Positions 1 through 9,252 of a stretch of DNA of 38,397 nucleotides are shown piece after piece; position 1 is the first letter of the stretch, and the number at the start of each line of letters is the position of its first letter. The stretch comes from Lachnospiraceae bacterium (GTDB lineage Bacteria; Bacillota; Clostridia; Lachnospirales; Lachnospiraceae): NCBI GenBank assembly GCA_017416465.1, contig JAFQCK010000073.1, positions 1 through 38,397 on the forward strand, given 5' to 3'. The position numbers were made by a program, and so were the translations under genes. The notes under the pieces were generated by a model. It did not search any database. It was given only the letters and a program-made list of their open reading frames with translations, and was not told the origin of the DNA.

Positions 1-129
1 AAGGTTTTCTTATGCACATAAAGTAATCTTATTCATTGAATAAGGAAAATCTGTTGCCAAATCGTTGCCAGCACTTAAACAAATTTGTTTGGAAACCGCA
101 TAAATACTGGACTTTTTTAGCACTACTCC
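1..129. other. Noncoding sequence 3' of guaA
   Basis: I see no gene here. The stretch lies downstream of the guaA stop codon. It holds a small palindrome (CTTATTCA around position 36) and two direct copies of GTTGCCA at 53-59 and 64-70, 11 bp apart. No convincing intrinsic terminator for guaA is visible before the window edge. The 3' end of guaA is a known integration hotspot for genomic islands, but no integrase is in view. Confidence 0.4.
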
Positions 130-1428
130 TTACTCAAACTCTATAGTCGCCACCGGTTTCTTAGTCAACTCATAACACACTCTGTTAACACTTGGAACCT
201 CAGCTGTTATTCTATCTGCTACCTTTTCTAAGATATCATAATCAATTCTCTCAATTGAAGCTGTCATTGCATCAATTGTATTTACCGCACGAATTACTAC
301 CATGTAACCCATACTTCTTGCATTATCTCTTACACCAACTGCCTTGAAATCAGGTACTACTGTGAAATACTGCCATACTTTCTTGTTAAGTCCTGCTTTT
401 TCAAATTCTTCACGTAAAATTGCATCTGATTCGCGAACTGCTTCTAAACGGTCACGTGTAATTGCACCAAGGCAACGAACTCCAAGTCCAGGACCCGGGA
501 ATGGCTGACGATAAACCATATTCTCTGGAAGACCAAGCTCAACACCACATGCACGAACTTCATCTTTGAAAAGCTGTGCTAATGGCTCAACAAGTTCAAA
601 CTGTAAATCTTCAGGAAGACCACCAACATTATGATGTGATTTAACACATTTAGCTGTCTTTGTTCCGCTTTCAATAATATCAGGATAAATTGTTCCCTGT
701 CCAAGGAAATCAATTCCTTCAAGCTTTCTAGCTTCTTCTTCGAATACACGAATAAATTCGCTACCGATAATCTTTCTCTTTTGTTCTGGATCTGCAACAT
801 TTTCAAGCTTTCCTAAGAATCTCTCTGTTGCATCAACATATATTAAATTAGCGTCAAGCTGATTTCTGAACACTTCAACTACGCTTTCAGACTCATTCTT
901 TCTCATAAGTCCATGATTAACATGAACACAAACAAGCTGTTTGCCGATTGCTTTAATAAGAAGGGCTGCAACTACAGAAGAATCTACACCACCTGATAAA
1001 GCTAATAAAACTTTCTTATCTCCAACCTGTTTTCTGATAATCTCAACCTGGTCTTCAATAAAATTCTTCATGTTCCAATTAGCTTCTGCCTTACATTCAT
1101 CAAAAATAAATGATTTAAGAGTAGCTTCATCTAAAAGAGCATCATATTTCTTATCACATTTAGATGTAGGATGGTCAATAGAAATCATAGGTATTCCACA
1201 TGAATATAATTCTTCATTGATATCAATTTCTTTTCCGTCAACAACTCTGTTCTCGCCACCATTTAAAATAATACCTTTAACGTTTTCTAATTTGCCAAGT
1301 TCTGAAACTGTTATGTCGTGTGGATGAATCTCACTATATACGCCTAAGTCACGAATAGCACGTGCAACAACAGTATTCTCAGTACTTCCAAGATCTAAAA
1401 TAACAATCATATCCTGTTTCATGAACAT
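130..1428 (-). CDS. guaA: GMP synthase with degenerate glutaminase domain
   Basis: GuaA aminates XMP to GMP using ATP, the last step of guanine nucleotide synthesis. The ATP-pyrophosphatase domain is intact, with P-loop SGGVDS at residues 145-150, followed by the C-terminal dimerisation domain with RQPFPGPGLG and the ending KPVATIEFE. The protein has 432 residues, against roughly 510-525 for usual GuaA. The loss is all in the N-terminal class I glutamine amidotransferase domain. Where GuaA normally has GIPVLGICYG, this protein reads GIPMISIDHP (79-87), so the catalytic Cys is Asp. The segment carrying the catalytic HxE is missing, leaving only a short linker to the synthetase domain. The protein is therefore predicted to use free ammonia, or a separate glutaminase subunit. 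Two ATGs lie near AAGGAG; the second (1422) has the better spacing. Confidence 0.93.
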   Translation of the reverse strand: MFMKQDMIVILDLGSTENTVVARAIRDLGVYSEIHPHDITVSELGKLENVKGIILNGGENRVVDGKEIDINEELYSCGIPMISIDHPTSKCDKKYDALLDEATLKSFIFDECKAEANWNMKNFIEDQVEIIRKQVGDKKVLLALSGGVDSSVVAALLIKAIGKQLVCVHVNHGLMRKNESESVVEVFRNQLDANLIYVDATERFLGKLENVADPEQKRKIIGSEFIRVFEEEARKLEGIDFLGQGTIYPDIIESGTKTAKCVKSHHNVGGLPEDLQFELVEPLAQLFKDEVRACGVELGLPENMVYRQPFPGPGLGVRCLGAITRDRLEAVRESDAILREEFEKAGLNKKVWQYFTVVPDFKAVGVRDNARSMGYMVVIRAVNTIDAMTASIERIDYDILEKVADRITAEVPSVNRVCYELTKKPVATIEFE

Positions 1429-1459
1429 TATCTCCTTTATTTTAAAAAATTATTTCACA

Positions 1460-1488
1460 ATTATATCACAACTATTTTTATTTTTCAC
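1460..1488 (-). promoter_or_regulatory. Sigma-A promoter of guaA (extended -10)
   Basis: On the minus strand a TGATATAAT extended -10 box (1460-1468) sits about 30 bp upstream of the guaA start. The -35 at 17 bp (GTGAAA, 1483-1488) is poor, as is common with extended -10 promoters. No purine riboswitch is visible in the short leader. Confidence 0.5.
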
Positions 1489-1507
1489 TAAAAAATTTTT
1501 ACAATTT

Positions 1508-2365
1508 TCAATTTTTTTTGACACCATTTTTATTATTAAAGCACAAACAACCTGCTTTACAAGCTTCAACACATTTTCCACACTTAATACATTCCGGTGA
1601 AACTGATATTTCTTTAGGTGAAAGATTTATTGGACATGCTTTTTTACATTGCATACATGATGTACACGCACCTTCATCCCATTTTATTTGTACAAGGCTA
1701 AATCGGTTAAACCATCCATAGATTGCACCAAGTGGGCACAGATACTGACAAAACGGTCTATATATCTTTATTGATAAAATAACTATAAAAATCAGTATTC
1801 CCAATTTCCAATAAAATAATTCTCCCACCTGCATTTGCAACTGTTCATTACCGCCTATGAGTGGAATTGCACCCATAAGAGTTCCTGACGGACACAAATA
1901 TTTACAAAATGCAGGTACTTTTACAAAAGTACCAAATAAAAACATTGAACCCACAATTACAAGCCCAACAAGGACCATATATTTTACATATTTAAGTACT
2001 CTATGAAATGGCAAATTCTTTTTCTTCTTAAAAATCGGAATCTTATAAAGTAAATCCTGAAATAATCCGAATGGACAAAGCCAACCACACACAAATCTCC
2101 CAAATATGCTTCCAAATATAAATAAAAAGCCAAGCACAGCAAATGGTATATGCAAATTTCTTGAATTTAATGCATTCTGTAATGCACCAATAGGACATGA
2201 TGCAACTGCTCCCGGACATGAATAACAATTAAGTCCCGGAAGACACGAATATTTACCATTCCCCTTATAAATTGTTCCATTTATATATCCAAATGCATAT
2301 CCATTAGTAAAAATCGTATATACAATCTGAAAAAATAATCTTATTTTTGATAATCCTAATCTCAT
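1508..2365 (-). CDS. NapH/YccM-type 4Fe-4S membrane ferredoxin
   Basis: This is a polytopic membrane protein with about five helices and cysteine motifs of the NapH/CcoG/YccM kind: CGWLCPFG and FCQYLCPLGA next to membrane segments. A C-terminal 2x[4Fe-4S] ferredoxin domain carries CTSCMQCKKACP and CIKCGKCVEACKAGC. Such proteins pass electrons across the membrane. It ends the three-gene operon with the CD1871A-type CXXC protein and the TlpA-like lipoprotein, so it probably delivers reductant to extracytoplasmic thiols. The start is set at MRLGLSK, because AGAAGGA lies 9 nt upstream; an in-frame ATG 33 nt earlier lacks a good ribosome site. Family is clear; electron donor and acceptor are inferred. 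Confidence 0.85.
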   Translation of the reverse strand: MRLGLSKIRLFFQIVYTIFTNGYAFGYINGTIYKGNGKYSCLPGLNCYSCPGAVASCPIGALQNALNSRNLHIPFAVLGFLFIFGSIFGRFVCGWLCPFGLFQDLLYKIPIFKKKKNLPFHRVLKYVKYMVLVGLVIVGSMFLFGTFVKVPAFCKYLCPSGTLMGAIPLIGGNEQLQMQVGELFYWKLGILIFIVILSIKIYRPFCQYLCPLGAIYGWFNRFSLVQIKWDEGACTSCMQCKKACPINLSPKEISVSPECIKCGKCVEACKAGCLCFNNKNGVKKN

Positions 2366-2418
2366 CTTTTGAATTCCTTCTATTAACAAATACATCACTA
2401 GTCAACTATAAAACATTT

Positions 2419-2496
2419 ATTCTGAAATATCTCTCCATTCAAAATATCATTCAAAACATTATTCTATACGTTATTCAAAATTTCACTCAAAACATT
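2419..2496. repeat. Imperfect 12-bp tandem repeat
   Basis: Five clear 12-bp units close to ATTCAAAACATT run head to tail from 2437 to 2496, and a sixth weaker unit precedes them at 2419. The array fills the gap between the CD1871A-type gene and the 4Fe-4S gene, and its last unit overlaps the stop codon of the former. On the minus strand it reads as repeated AATGTTTTGAAT. No stable hairpin is evident. Confidence 0.6.
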
Positions 2497-2656
2497 ATCC
2501 AATACCTATACATTCAAGACAAATCATAACAGCTTTTTTGTATATATCTTCAAGTTGTCCGTCATTAATCCCTATAAACAGAAAGACGATTCCTATAACC
2601 AATGTAAAAGGCCATATTTTTAAACTTCTCTTATCGTTATTTTTTTTTGTAGACAT
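2495..2656 (-). CDS. CD1871A-family small membrane protein with CXXC
   Basis: A 53-residue protein with a basic N-terminus, one membrane helix (about residues 15-31) and the C-terminal motif ICLECIGIG. I recognise this ending from the CD1871A family of CXXC-motif proteins, found with 4Fe-4S membrane proteins and TlpA-like redoxins in Clostridia. The start is the internal ATG at 2656, preceded by GAAAGGG at a good distance; longer forms have no support. It sits between the redoxin and ferredoxin genes and probably relays electrons by thiol-disulfide exchange. That role is inferred from the motif and neighbours; I know of no firm biochemical assignment. Confidence 0.8.
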   Translation of the reverse strand: MSTKKNNDKRSLKIWPFTLVIGIVFLFIGINDGQLEDIYKKAVMICLECIGIG

Positions 2657-2764
2657 ATTTACCCTTTCATAACATATCACTTTTTACTACGTCTTAGCAA
2701 TAATACTCTTTATAAGCTATATATTTGCACAATTTTGATTTCTTAAACAATTTTATTTACTTTA

Positions 2765-3325
2765 CTACTTCATCTCTTCAAAAAGTCCTTCAATAATACC
2801 TTCCCAACCGGCTTTACTGTTAGCTCCTACTACATATCTAAGAAGTTCTCCATCTTCATTAACAAAAAAAGTTGTAGGAACTGCATCAACACCTGCTACG
2901 AGATTTGAATAAATCGACTCACTTAATAATAAATGCGTATAATTTGCTTTTGTTTCATTTATCAATTTCTTTGCATATTCAACATCATCATTACTACTAT
3001 TTACAGAAACATCACTTACAATTCCAATAACCTGAAAATCCTTTTCATCATAATTTGATGCAATCTCACCCAAATCAGGCATCTCATTTAAACATGGGCT
3101 ACAATATGTCGCCCATACATTAATCATAGTTAACTTTGAATTTTTAAATTCTTCTGTTGAAAAATCTTCCCCTTCAGTCGTAACACTTTCAAAAGAAACT
3201 AAAAACACTTCTTCATCAGTCGATTCTCCTTTAGTTTCATATTCTGAACTTTTAGTACTTCTGTTCCCGCAACCACATATGAACATAGATATTAATAACA
3301 CTAAAACCAAAATTTTTCTTTTCAT
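2765..3325 (-). CDS. TlpA-like thiol-disulfide oxidoreductase lipoprotein
   Basis: A 186-residue extracytoplasmic redoxin. The N-terminus is a lipoprotein signal (KRKILVLVLL hydrophobic core, lipobox around MFICGC). A short acidic linker and a thioredoxin-fold domain follow. The active site is ATYCSPC and the cis-proline region is VDAVPTTF. TlpA/ResA proteins reduce or rearrange disulfides outside the membrane. The start at MKRKIL (3325) is preferred because AGAAGGA lies upstream and the signal peptide begins there. It is first in the operon with the CD1871A-type and 4Fe-4S membrane proteins, which probably reduce it. Confidence 0.88.
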   Translation of the reverse strand: MKRKILVLVLLISMFICGCGNRSTKSSEYETKGESTDEEVFLVSFESVTTEGEDFSTEEFKNSKLTMINVWATYCSPCLNEMPDLGEIASNYDEKDFQVIGIVSDVSVNSSNDDVEYAKKLINETKANYTHLLLSESIYSNLVAGVDAVPTTFFVNEDGELLRYVVGANSKAGWEGIIEGLFEEMK

Positions 3326-3394
3326 ACCACACATCCTTCTACATTGATAAATATTAAATTCCATAAATTATTTTTTTACACTTATAACAATATT

Positions 3395-3423
3395 AATATA
3401 AGAATTTTATTTTGAATTATCAA
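3395..3423 (-). promoter_or_regulatory. Sigma-A promoter of the tlpA-type redox operon
   Basis: On the minus strand TTGATA (3418-3423) and TATATT (3395-3400) are separated by exactly 17 bp, each one mismatch from consensus. The transcript would start about 60 nt before the redoxin ATG. Confidence 0.6.
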
Positions 3424-3534
3424 CCATAATTTTTTTCCATATTCTTAATATATAAATAATAGTTTTGTAATTATTCAAAACCAAGCTCGTAACATTACTT
3501 ATTTCCTTACTGTTTCATATCTACCAAATTATTT

Positions 3535-4740
3535 TTAAATCTCAATCTCACTGGCATCTGACAAGTGAAGTTTGGTATAAATAAATACTCTATCCCCTTC
3601 TTTTAATACCATATTCCCATTTGGTATTAAAGCCTTATTCTTACGCTTAACTAATACAATAATTGCTTGTCTTGAAATATCTAAATCCTTAATATGCAAT
3701 CCTGTCCAAGGATTACTTTTTTTAAGAACAACTTCTTTTAAATTAATATTTTCAGCTTCATCAAATGGCTCCGCACCTAAAACAATCGTATCATCTTCTT
3801 CTATTACAATATCTCCCCTAGGAATAATCAAGTCCTCTTTGCGCATTATTACCGCCATAATTATACCTGCAGGAAGGTCTAATTCATGTACCATTTTTCC
3901 TATCCATTTATCACCATCATTCATATTAATCTTAATGAAATGCATATCTGCTTCATAACCATATTCAATTTTCTTCTTAATTGTTGAATACTGATCAACA
4001 AATCCTGCTGAAATAATACCTGTTGGAATTGCTACCATTCCTACTCCTAAAAACGATATAAAAATCCCGAATAATTTTCCCATAAATGTAATCGGATATA
4101 TATCACCATAACCTACAGTTAAAAGTGTAGACGTTGCCCACCAAATTCCTGAAAATGCATTTTGAAATACTTCCGGCTGTGCCTCATGTTCCAGACTGTA
4201 CATACATAAACTTGAGCCAATCATTAAAATCAATATAATAAATACTGAGGAAATTAACTGCTGACGTTTTCCATATATTACATCTCTAATTACACTAAAC
4301 GAATCATGATACGCATTTATTCTAAATAATCTAAAAATTCTAACAATCCTAATCATTCTGAATGCAACACTTCCTGCCGGAAAAAATACTGGTAAATAAT
4401 ACGGAAGAAATGAAAGTATATCAACTATTCCATTAAACGAAACCATATATTTCTTAATTGCATGTGACTCTTTTAATTTTGGATACAAGAATTTAGCAGT
4501 AAAGATTCTCAAAATATAATCTAAGCAAAAACAACCTACTGTAATCCTTTCAATTAAAATCAAAGTATCTCCATACTCAGCATTAATATTAGAAAAAGTA
4601 TGCATAATACTAACCGTAAGATTAAGTACAATTAAAATAACATTAAAATAGTCATATGCACGGCTAACTTTATCAAGATCATTTCCTACCTCAACAATCT
4701 CAAACAATCTTTTCCTAAATCTATCCCATTTTTTACTCAT
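3535..4740 (-). CDS. Voltage-gated-type potassium channel with TrkA-C domains
   Basis: A 401-residue six-helix cation channel. Helices S1-S3 are followed by a classical S4 with Arg at every third position (128, 131, 134, 137, 140), a pore loop with the K+ selectivity filter TVGYGD (208-213), and S6. The C-terminal half (about 260-395) looks like two TrkA-C/RCK_C-type regulatory modules, with the pattern LDLPAGIIMAVIMR and a second copy around LDISRQAIIVLVKR. No Rossmann RCK_N domain is evident. It probably mediates regulated K+ flux, gated by voltage and by a cytoplasmic ligand. It is monocistronic; AAAGGA lies about 10 nt before the ATG. Confidence 0.9.
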   Translation of the reverse strand: MSKKWDRFRKRLFEIVEVGNDLDKVSRAYDYFNVILIVLNLTVSIMHTFSNINAEYGDTLILIERITVGCFCLDYILRIFTAKFLYPKLKESHAIKKYMVSFNGIVDILSFLPYYLPVFFPAGSVAFRMIRIVRIFRLFRINAYHDSFSVIRDVIYGKRQQLISSVFIILILMIGSSLCMYSLEHEAQPEVFQNAFSGIWWATSTLLTVGYGDIYPITFMGKLFGIFISFLGVGMVAIPTGIISAGFVDQYSTIKKKIEYGYEADMHFIKINMNDGDKWIGKMVHELDLPAGIIMAVIMRKEDLIIPRGDIVIEEDDTIVLGAEPFDEAENINLKEVVLKKSNPWTGLHIKDLDISRQAIIVLVKRKNKALIPNGNMVLKEGDRVFIYTKLHLSDASEIEI

Positions 4741-4851
4741 GTGCGATTTATCCTTTCACTTAGAAAACATTTCCCCTTAATAAAATTATTGTAACTGTTA
4801 AAAGCCATGTTCAAAAGCACAACTTATTTCCTCTGAACAACTACAAATTAT

Positions 4852-7800
4852 TTAAAATAAAAGCGTCTGCTGTTCATAAACTTCTATCTGCGAAGTTACC
4901 ATTATTTCCTCTTCCACACCTTTTTTGTGTTCCCCTCTAAGATATTGCATTCCTCCACGTAAACTTGCTGTAACAAGATTAAGTACATAAATATTATCAA
5001 ATCTGCTATATATCGAATATCCACCAAGACCTGACAAACATATTAATTGTGTATTTGTTTTCTTAGCCATATCCATAAGAGGTTTTAATAAATGTGAAGC
5101 ATTAGTCTGTGCAAACGGATTATCCATAACAAGCACTTTTCCTTCATTTCTATCTGCAAATATATCTGTTTCATCACGTCTCATATACTGTAACAGACTT
5201 GATAAAATAACAAATGCAGATAAAAATCCTTCTCCACCTGAATTTCTTGCAACCTCTGCCCAAGTAATAGGATACTCTCTTTGCTCTTCAATTTTATACA
5301 ATTTTATCTGTACATTTCCAATCCCTACTATATTGTCATACATATTCTTTGTAGTTATTCTTGAACTAAAATAATCACCGGCATTTTCATTACGTTCATA
5401 TATCTCAATACCATTTTTAGTTAAATCATCCATAAAATCTTCAAACCTCTGATGGTATACACCTTCATTTTCTTCCCAATCAGGTATTTGTATACGCAAC
5501 ATCTTTATAGGACGTTCTCGAACAGTTATTGTCGAATTATTATCAATCTTATTCATATTGTTATGAACATCTTTTATATAATCTTCCAAAAGTCCAATTA
5601 CTCTTTCCTTTTCTTTTTCTACCATATCTATATCGACTAACAACTTCTGCATCTGAGTATCATATGACTGTATAGTAGTTGCAAGCTGAGCCAAAACCAA
5701 AGATGCACTTTCTGTTACTGAAATCATTGTTTCTAATGGTTTGTGATAATAATCCTCTTTATATTCTTCTTTCCTTAATAAATTATCAATTTGTTTTTCG
5801 AGTTTATCTTTACATGTTCTTAAATCACCCTGCATATTACGATAGTCTCTTCTCATAATACCGGTGAAATTATTAAGCCCTTTTGAATCCATATTCTCAA
5901 TACTATCTTCCCAGATTACATCTTCCACTACAACAAACTCTTCAAACTCAGCTAAAACACCAATATTACTACTAATATTTTGTAAATTTTGTTCTACTTT
6001 ATCTTTGTCTTTTCTTAACTCACTAAATTGATATTTCAATTTATTAATCTCGGCGTCAAAATCAACAGTAATAATTTCTTCTTTTGGTAAAGGCTCTTCT
6101 TTTCCAAACTCATCAGATATCGCTTTCTTCTTTTCATCAATCTGACTTTTAAGAACTGCTGCCTTTTTATCTTCAACATTCCATAAACGCTCTCTCTCCT
6201 TAGCTTTTCTTTGCTTATCTTCTAATAAAGTTTCCTGATGCATTAACTCTTTTCGATTAAAAATAACATCCTTCCATTCATTACCTTCAAATTTATATTT
6301 TATTTGTAAATTTTCAAGTTCCTTCTTTACTTTTTTAAGTTTTCCTGCAGATTTCTTCATCTGTTCTTCCAAACTTTGAATATCATAGGACATTTTAGTT
6401 GTTATTGCCTCATATCTTTTTTCTAATTCTTCCGGTGTAGTTTCGGTTTCAAACTTTACATCAGTTTCATAAATTTCATACGTATTAAGTTTATTATATA
6501 GAACTTCAGACTGTCCTTGTAAAGAATATCTTTCATTATCTAAACTCTTAAGTTCTTCATTGTATTTATTCTGTAAAGATTTTGAATTTTTTAACTTTTC
6601 TTCATATTTTAATTTTAACTGCTCAAATTGTTCTTTATCTTTTCTTTGTTCCTGATACTTTTTATAATCTAAACAGTATAATTCAAAATCCTGCCTTCTT
6701 CTATTATACTTTTCGATTGTATTTTTCTCATTTTGGATAGTATTTTTAAGTTCTTCAATAGTATTAGACAATTTTGTAATTTCTTCTTTTATTCCCAAAA
6801 TCTCTTTTTCTATATTAGCAATATTTGTATTCACTTCACTTTTTGAACTTATATTTTTATCATACAAATCCTTTGTTAAAGTCTGCTTATGTAATATGCT
6901 TCTTTTTTCCGAATACTCCTGATATTCTTTTGATTTAAGCTCTATCTGTTCTTTTGTTTTTCTAATTTCTAACTCTTTTTGATTAATCAATACTTTTAAA
7001 GCATCTTCATCCAAAAGTTTTTCATTAAACCATACATAAAAACTTACTCCCTGCATGTTTAAAATACTATTTTCATCTTCATTAAGTATTTCATTCAGAC
7101 TTTCTCTTGGAATTAACGGAACCGGAAATGATGTATATATTTCCTTACCATAAGTCTCTAATTTCATTATCTCCTGCTTTGGCATAATAAGAGCATATGG
7201 GATAAATGGATGTTTTCTAACCAACATTGTATTTTCTTCTACACTATTTCCATTCTTTTCCAACCAATTCATTCCATATACCGGATGAAGTTCTAACTCA
7301 TTCAATAATTCTTCAAATTCCTGTGGTAATTCTAATATTTCTCCTGAGGTAAGTTTTTTCCACTCTTTATTAAGACTAATTCTTTCCTGTTCTAAATCAC
7401 TCTTTTTTCGCTCTATTTCTGATAATTTTCTATCTAAATTTTTTATAATTTCTTCTGTTTGCCAAAAGATTGATTCGCTTATATCTAAATATTTCATAAT
7501 CGTCTTACGTTCATTTATCTGACTTTTTAGATGTTCATTCTCTTGTTCTAAACGATGTAAATCAAGAATATATCTTTGCTTTAATTCTTCTTTATCCTCT
7601 TTATCTCTTTCAGCCGACTTTTTTCTATCTTCTTCTTTTCCACACTGTTCAATATGTAACTTACAACTTCTTACAAGCTCAATACACTGTTTTTCATAAT
7701 CTTCCTTTTTTATATCAAGAAAGCCGGGCTCATAGTCCCCAAGAATATTTCTCTCAAAACTCTCGCCATAGTTTTTATTGAAGTTATTCTCTTTTTCAGA

Positions 7801-9252
7801 AAAATATTTAATTTCATTATTACAAATTGCTATTTTATTAATTAATTCTTCTTTTTCTTTCTGATATTTTTGTTCTTTTTCTATCTGCTTTTGTTTATTT
7901 TCTTCTATATGTAAATATTTTCCTTCTGTTTCTTTCTGTTTAGACTCTAATACATCTATTCGAGTCTGATAATATTTTTTTAACCAGCCTCCTATTTTTA
8001 TACGTTCAGGTTCTAATTCCTGTTCTTCTTTTTTTGATACATCTATCTTTTGTTTTAATAATTCATACTCTTCATTTTCTTCATCAACATTTTCCTGAGC
8101 CTTAGCACATTCATAAATATGTATTTTCTTTTCAATCTCCCTAATGATATCATTAAGTGCATCTAACTCAACTTGTATCATATCACGATTACTTGTACAA
8201 TATCGTAATTCATCAAATAATTTATAAACGTCTAACGATATTCTTTCATATGAAATATGTTCAATTTTGGTATTACACTCCAAGATATTTATTTCAAGTT
8301 CGTTTTTATTATTTTCTAATTTCTCTTCTAAATGCTTCAACTCTTTTATAAGACATGCAATCTTATTTTCCTGATTTTTCACATTATTCTCCGCATTCTG
8401 ATAAATATATGCCTTATCTTCAATTTCTTTCATATCATCTTTAAACTTTAAGATAGTATTTCTTCGCTCTATTTTTGATTTATTCTCCTTGTACATACGA
8501 ACATATTTATCAATTATACTTTGAAACTCTTTTACCCTGTTTTGTCCCTGGTTTAATTTGTCCTGAATTGTTTCAAGAAACCATTTATCAACTAATTCTT
8601 TCTCATTCTTACAATCTGAAAACAACTCTGAAAGTCCTGATTCTTTTAAATTAACTTTACGAATAATAGTTTCCCACTCTTTATAATAGATTTTGTACTC
8701 TGCAATCTTATCAAAATACTGTCTTGACTGAGCAGAATTATTCATATCATAATAATAGAATTTCTTTGAATTGTCTTTTTTGTACATTTCAAATATCTGT
8801 TTACATTCATTAAAATTTTTCAAAATCGTTTCTTTATTATTCTTTTCAACTAACGGAATGTTAAATATATCATAATCACATCTTGATGAATATTCACTAA
8901 CAAAATTTATAATTTCTAAAGGCTCTGATGATTGTTCTTCCGAAGCCTGACTTCGCCTTACCATCATTCCGGTAAGACAATATCCTGCTCCCTGATCTAA
9001 TTTCCATTCAACCATTATAAATGTCGGTTTAGATGTTGTAAAATAACTTTCAAATGGTCTGTCTTTTGTTTTTCTGTATTGCTTATGCACAAATGGAGCT
9101 GTCATCATTTGTACTAAAACTGACTTTCCTCCACCATTACGAAGTGAAAGCAAAGTACTTTGACCATTAAATTGAAAAGTTTCATCACTTATACGAATAG
9201 AATTATTATTATAATTTAAATTAATCAAACGAACCGCATTTATCTTGCTCAT
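4852..9252 (-). CDS. jetC: Wadjet SMC-like ATPase JetC (MukB/MksB-type)
   Basis: The 1466-residue SMC-type motor subunit of Wadjet. Walker A is NGGGKSV at 39-45 (Lys43). Very long coiled coils flank a central non-coil hinge region (about 650-760). The C-terminal head has the ABC signature SGGEG at 1338-1342 and Walker B VLVMD (Asp1377). JetABC is known to extrude DNA loops and JetD cuts the plasmids so detected. The ATG overlaps the jetB stop as ATGA, a sign of translational coupling. It is longer than the type I JetC proteins I recall (about 1,100 residues), the extra length being coiled coil. It is the last gene of the unit; no strong terminator is visible before the channel gene. Confidence 0.9.
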   Translation of the reverse strand: MSKINAVRLINLNYNNNSIRISDETFQFNGQSTLLSLRNGGGKSVLVQMMTAPFVHKQYRKTKDRPFESYFTTSKPTFIMVEWKLDQGAGYCLTGMMVRRSQASEEQSSEPLEIINFVSEYSSRCDYDIFNIPLVEKNNKETILKNFNECKQIFEMYKKDNSKKFYYYDMNNSAQSRQYFDKIAEYKIYYKEWETIIRKVNLKESGLSELFSDCKNEKELVDKWFLETIQDKLNQGQNRVKEFQSIIDKYVRMYKENKSKIERRNTILKFKDDMKEIEDKAYIYQNAENNVKNQENKIACLIKELKHLEEKLENNKNELEINILECNTKIEHISYERISLDVYKLFDELRYCTSNRDMIQVELDALNDIIREIEKKIHIYECAKAQENVDEENEEYELLKQKIDVSKKEEQELEPERIKIGGWLKKYYQTRIDVLESKQKETEGKYLHIEENKQKQIEKEQKYQKEKEELINKIAICNNEIKYFSEKENNFNKNYGESFERNILGDYEPGFLDIKKEDYEKQCIELVRSCKLHIEQCGKEEDRKKSAERDKEDKEELKQRYILDLHRLEQENEHLKSQINERKTIMKYLDISESIFWQTEEIIKNLDRKLSEIERKKSDLEQERISLNKEWKKLTSGEILELPQEFEELLNELELHPVYGMNWLEKNGNSVEENTMLVRKHPFIPYALIMPKQEIMKLETYGKEIYTSFPVPLIPRESLNEILNEDENSILNMQGVSFYVWFNEKLLDEDALKVLINQKELEIRKTKEQIELKSKEYQEYSEKRSILHKQTLTKDLYDKNISSKSEVNTNIANIEKEILGIKEEITKLSNTIEELKNTIQNEKNTIEKYNRRRQDFELYCLDYKKYQEQRKDKEQFEQLKLKYEEKLKNSKSLQNKYNEELKSLDNERYSLQGQSEVLYNKLNTYEIYETDVKFETETTPEELEKRYEAITTKMSYDIQSLEEQMKKSAGKLKKVKKELENLQIKYKFEGNEWKDVIFNRKELMHQETLLEDKQRKAKERERLWNVEDKKAAVLKSQIDEKKKAISDEFGKEEPLPKEEIITVDFDAEINKLKYQFSELRKDKDKVEQNLQNISSNIGVLAEFEEFVVVEDVIWEDSIENMDSKGLNNFTGIMRRDYRNMQGDLRTCKDKLEKQIDNLLRKEEYKEDYYHKPLETMISVTESASLVLAQLATTIQSYDTQMQKLLVDIDMVEKEKERVIGLLEDYIKDVHNNMNKIDNNSTITVRERPIKMLRIQIPDWEENEGVYHQRFEDFMDDLTKNGIEIYERNENAGDYFSSRITTKNMYDNIVGIGNVQIKLYKIEEQREYPITWAEVARNSGGEGFLSAFVILSSLLQYMRRDETDIFADRNEGKVLVMDNPFAQTNASHLLKPLMDMAKKTNTQLICLSGLGGYSIYSRFDNIYVLNLVTASLRGGMQYLRGEHKKGVEEEIMVTSQIEVYEQQTLLF

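Noticed and set aside
941-1327. Plus-strand open frame of 128 codons opposite guaA
   Set aside because: It lies wholly inside the conserved guaA gene and its translation is low-complexity Ser/Ile/Phe antisense.
130-1428. guaA as a sequencing-induced truncation
   Set aside because: The frame is continuous from a good ribosome site through the linker to the intact synthetase domain, so an in-frame natural loss is more likely.
2419-2496. CRISPR array
   Set aside because: The 12-bp units are contiguous, imperfect and without spacers; no cas genes are present.
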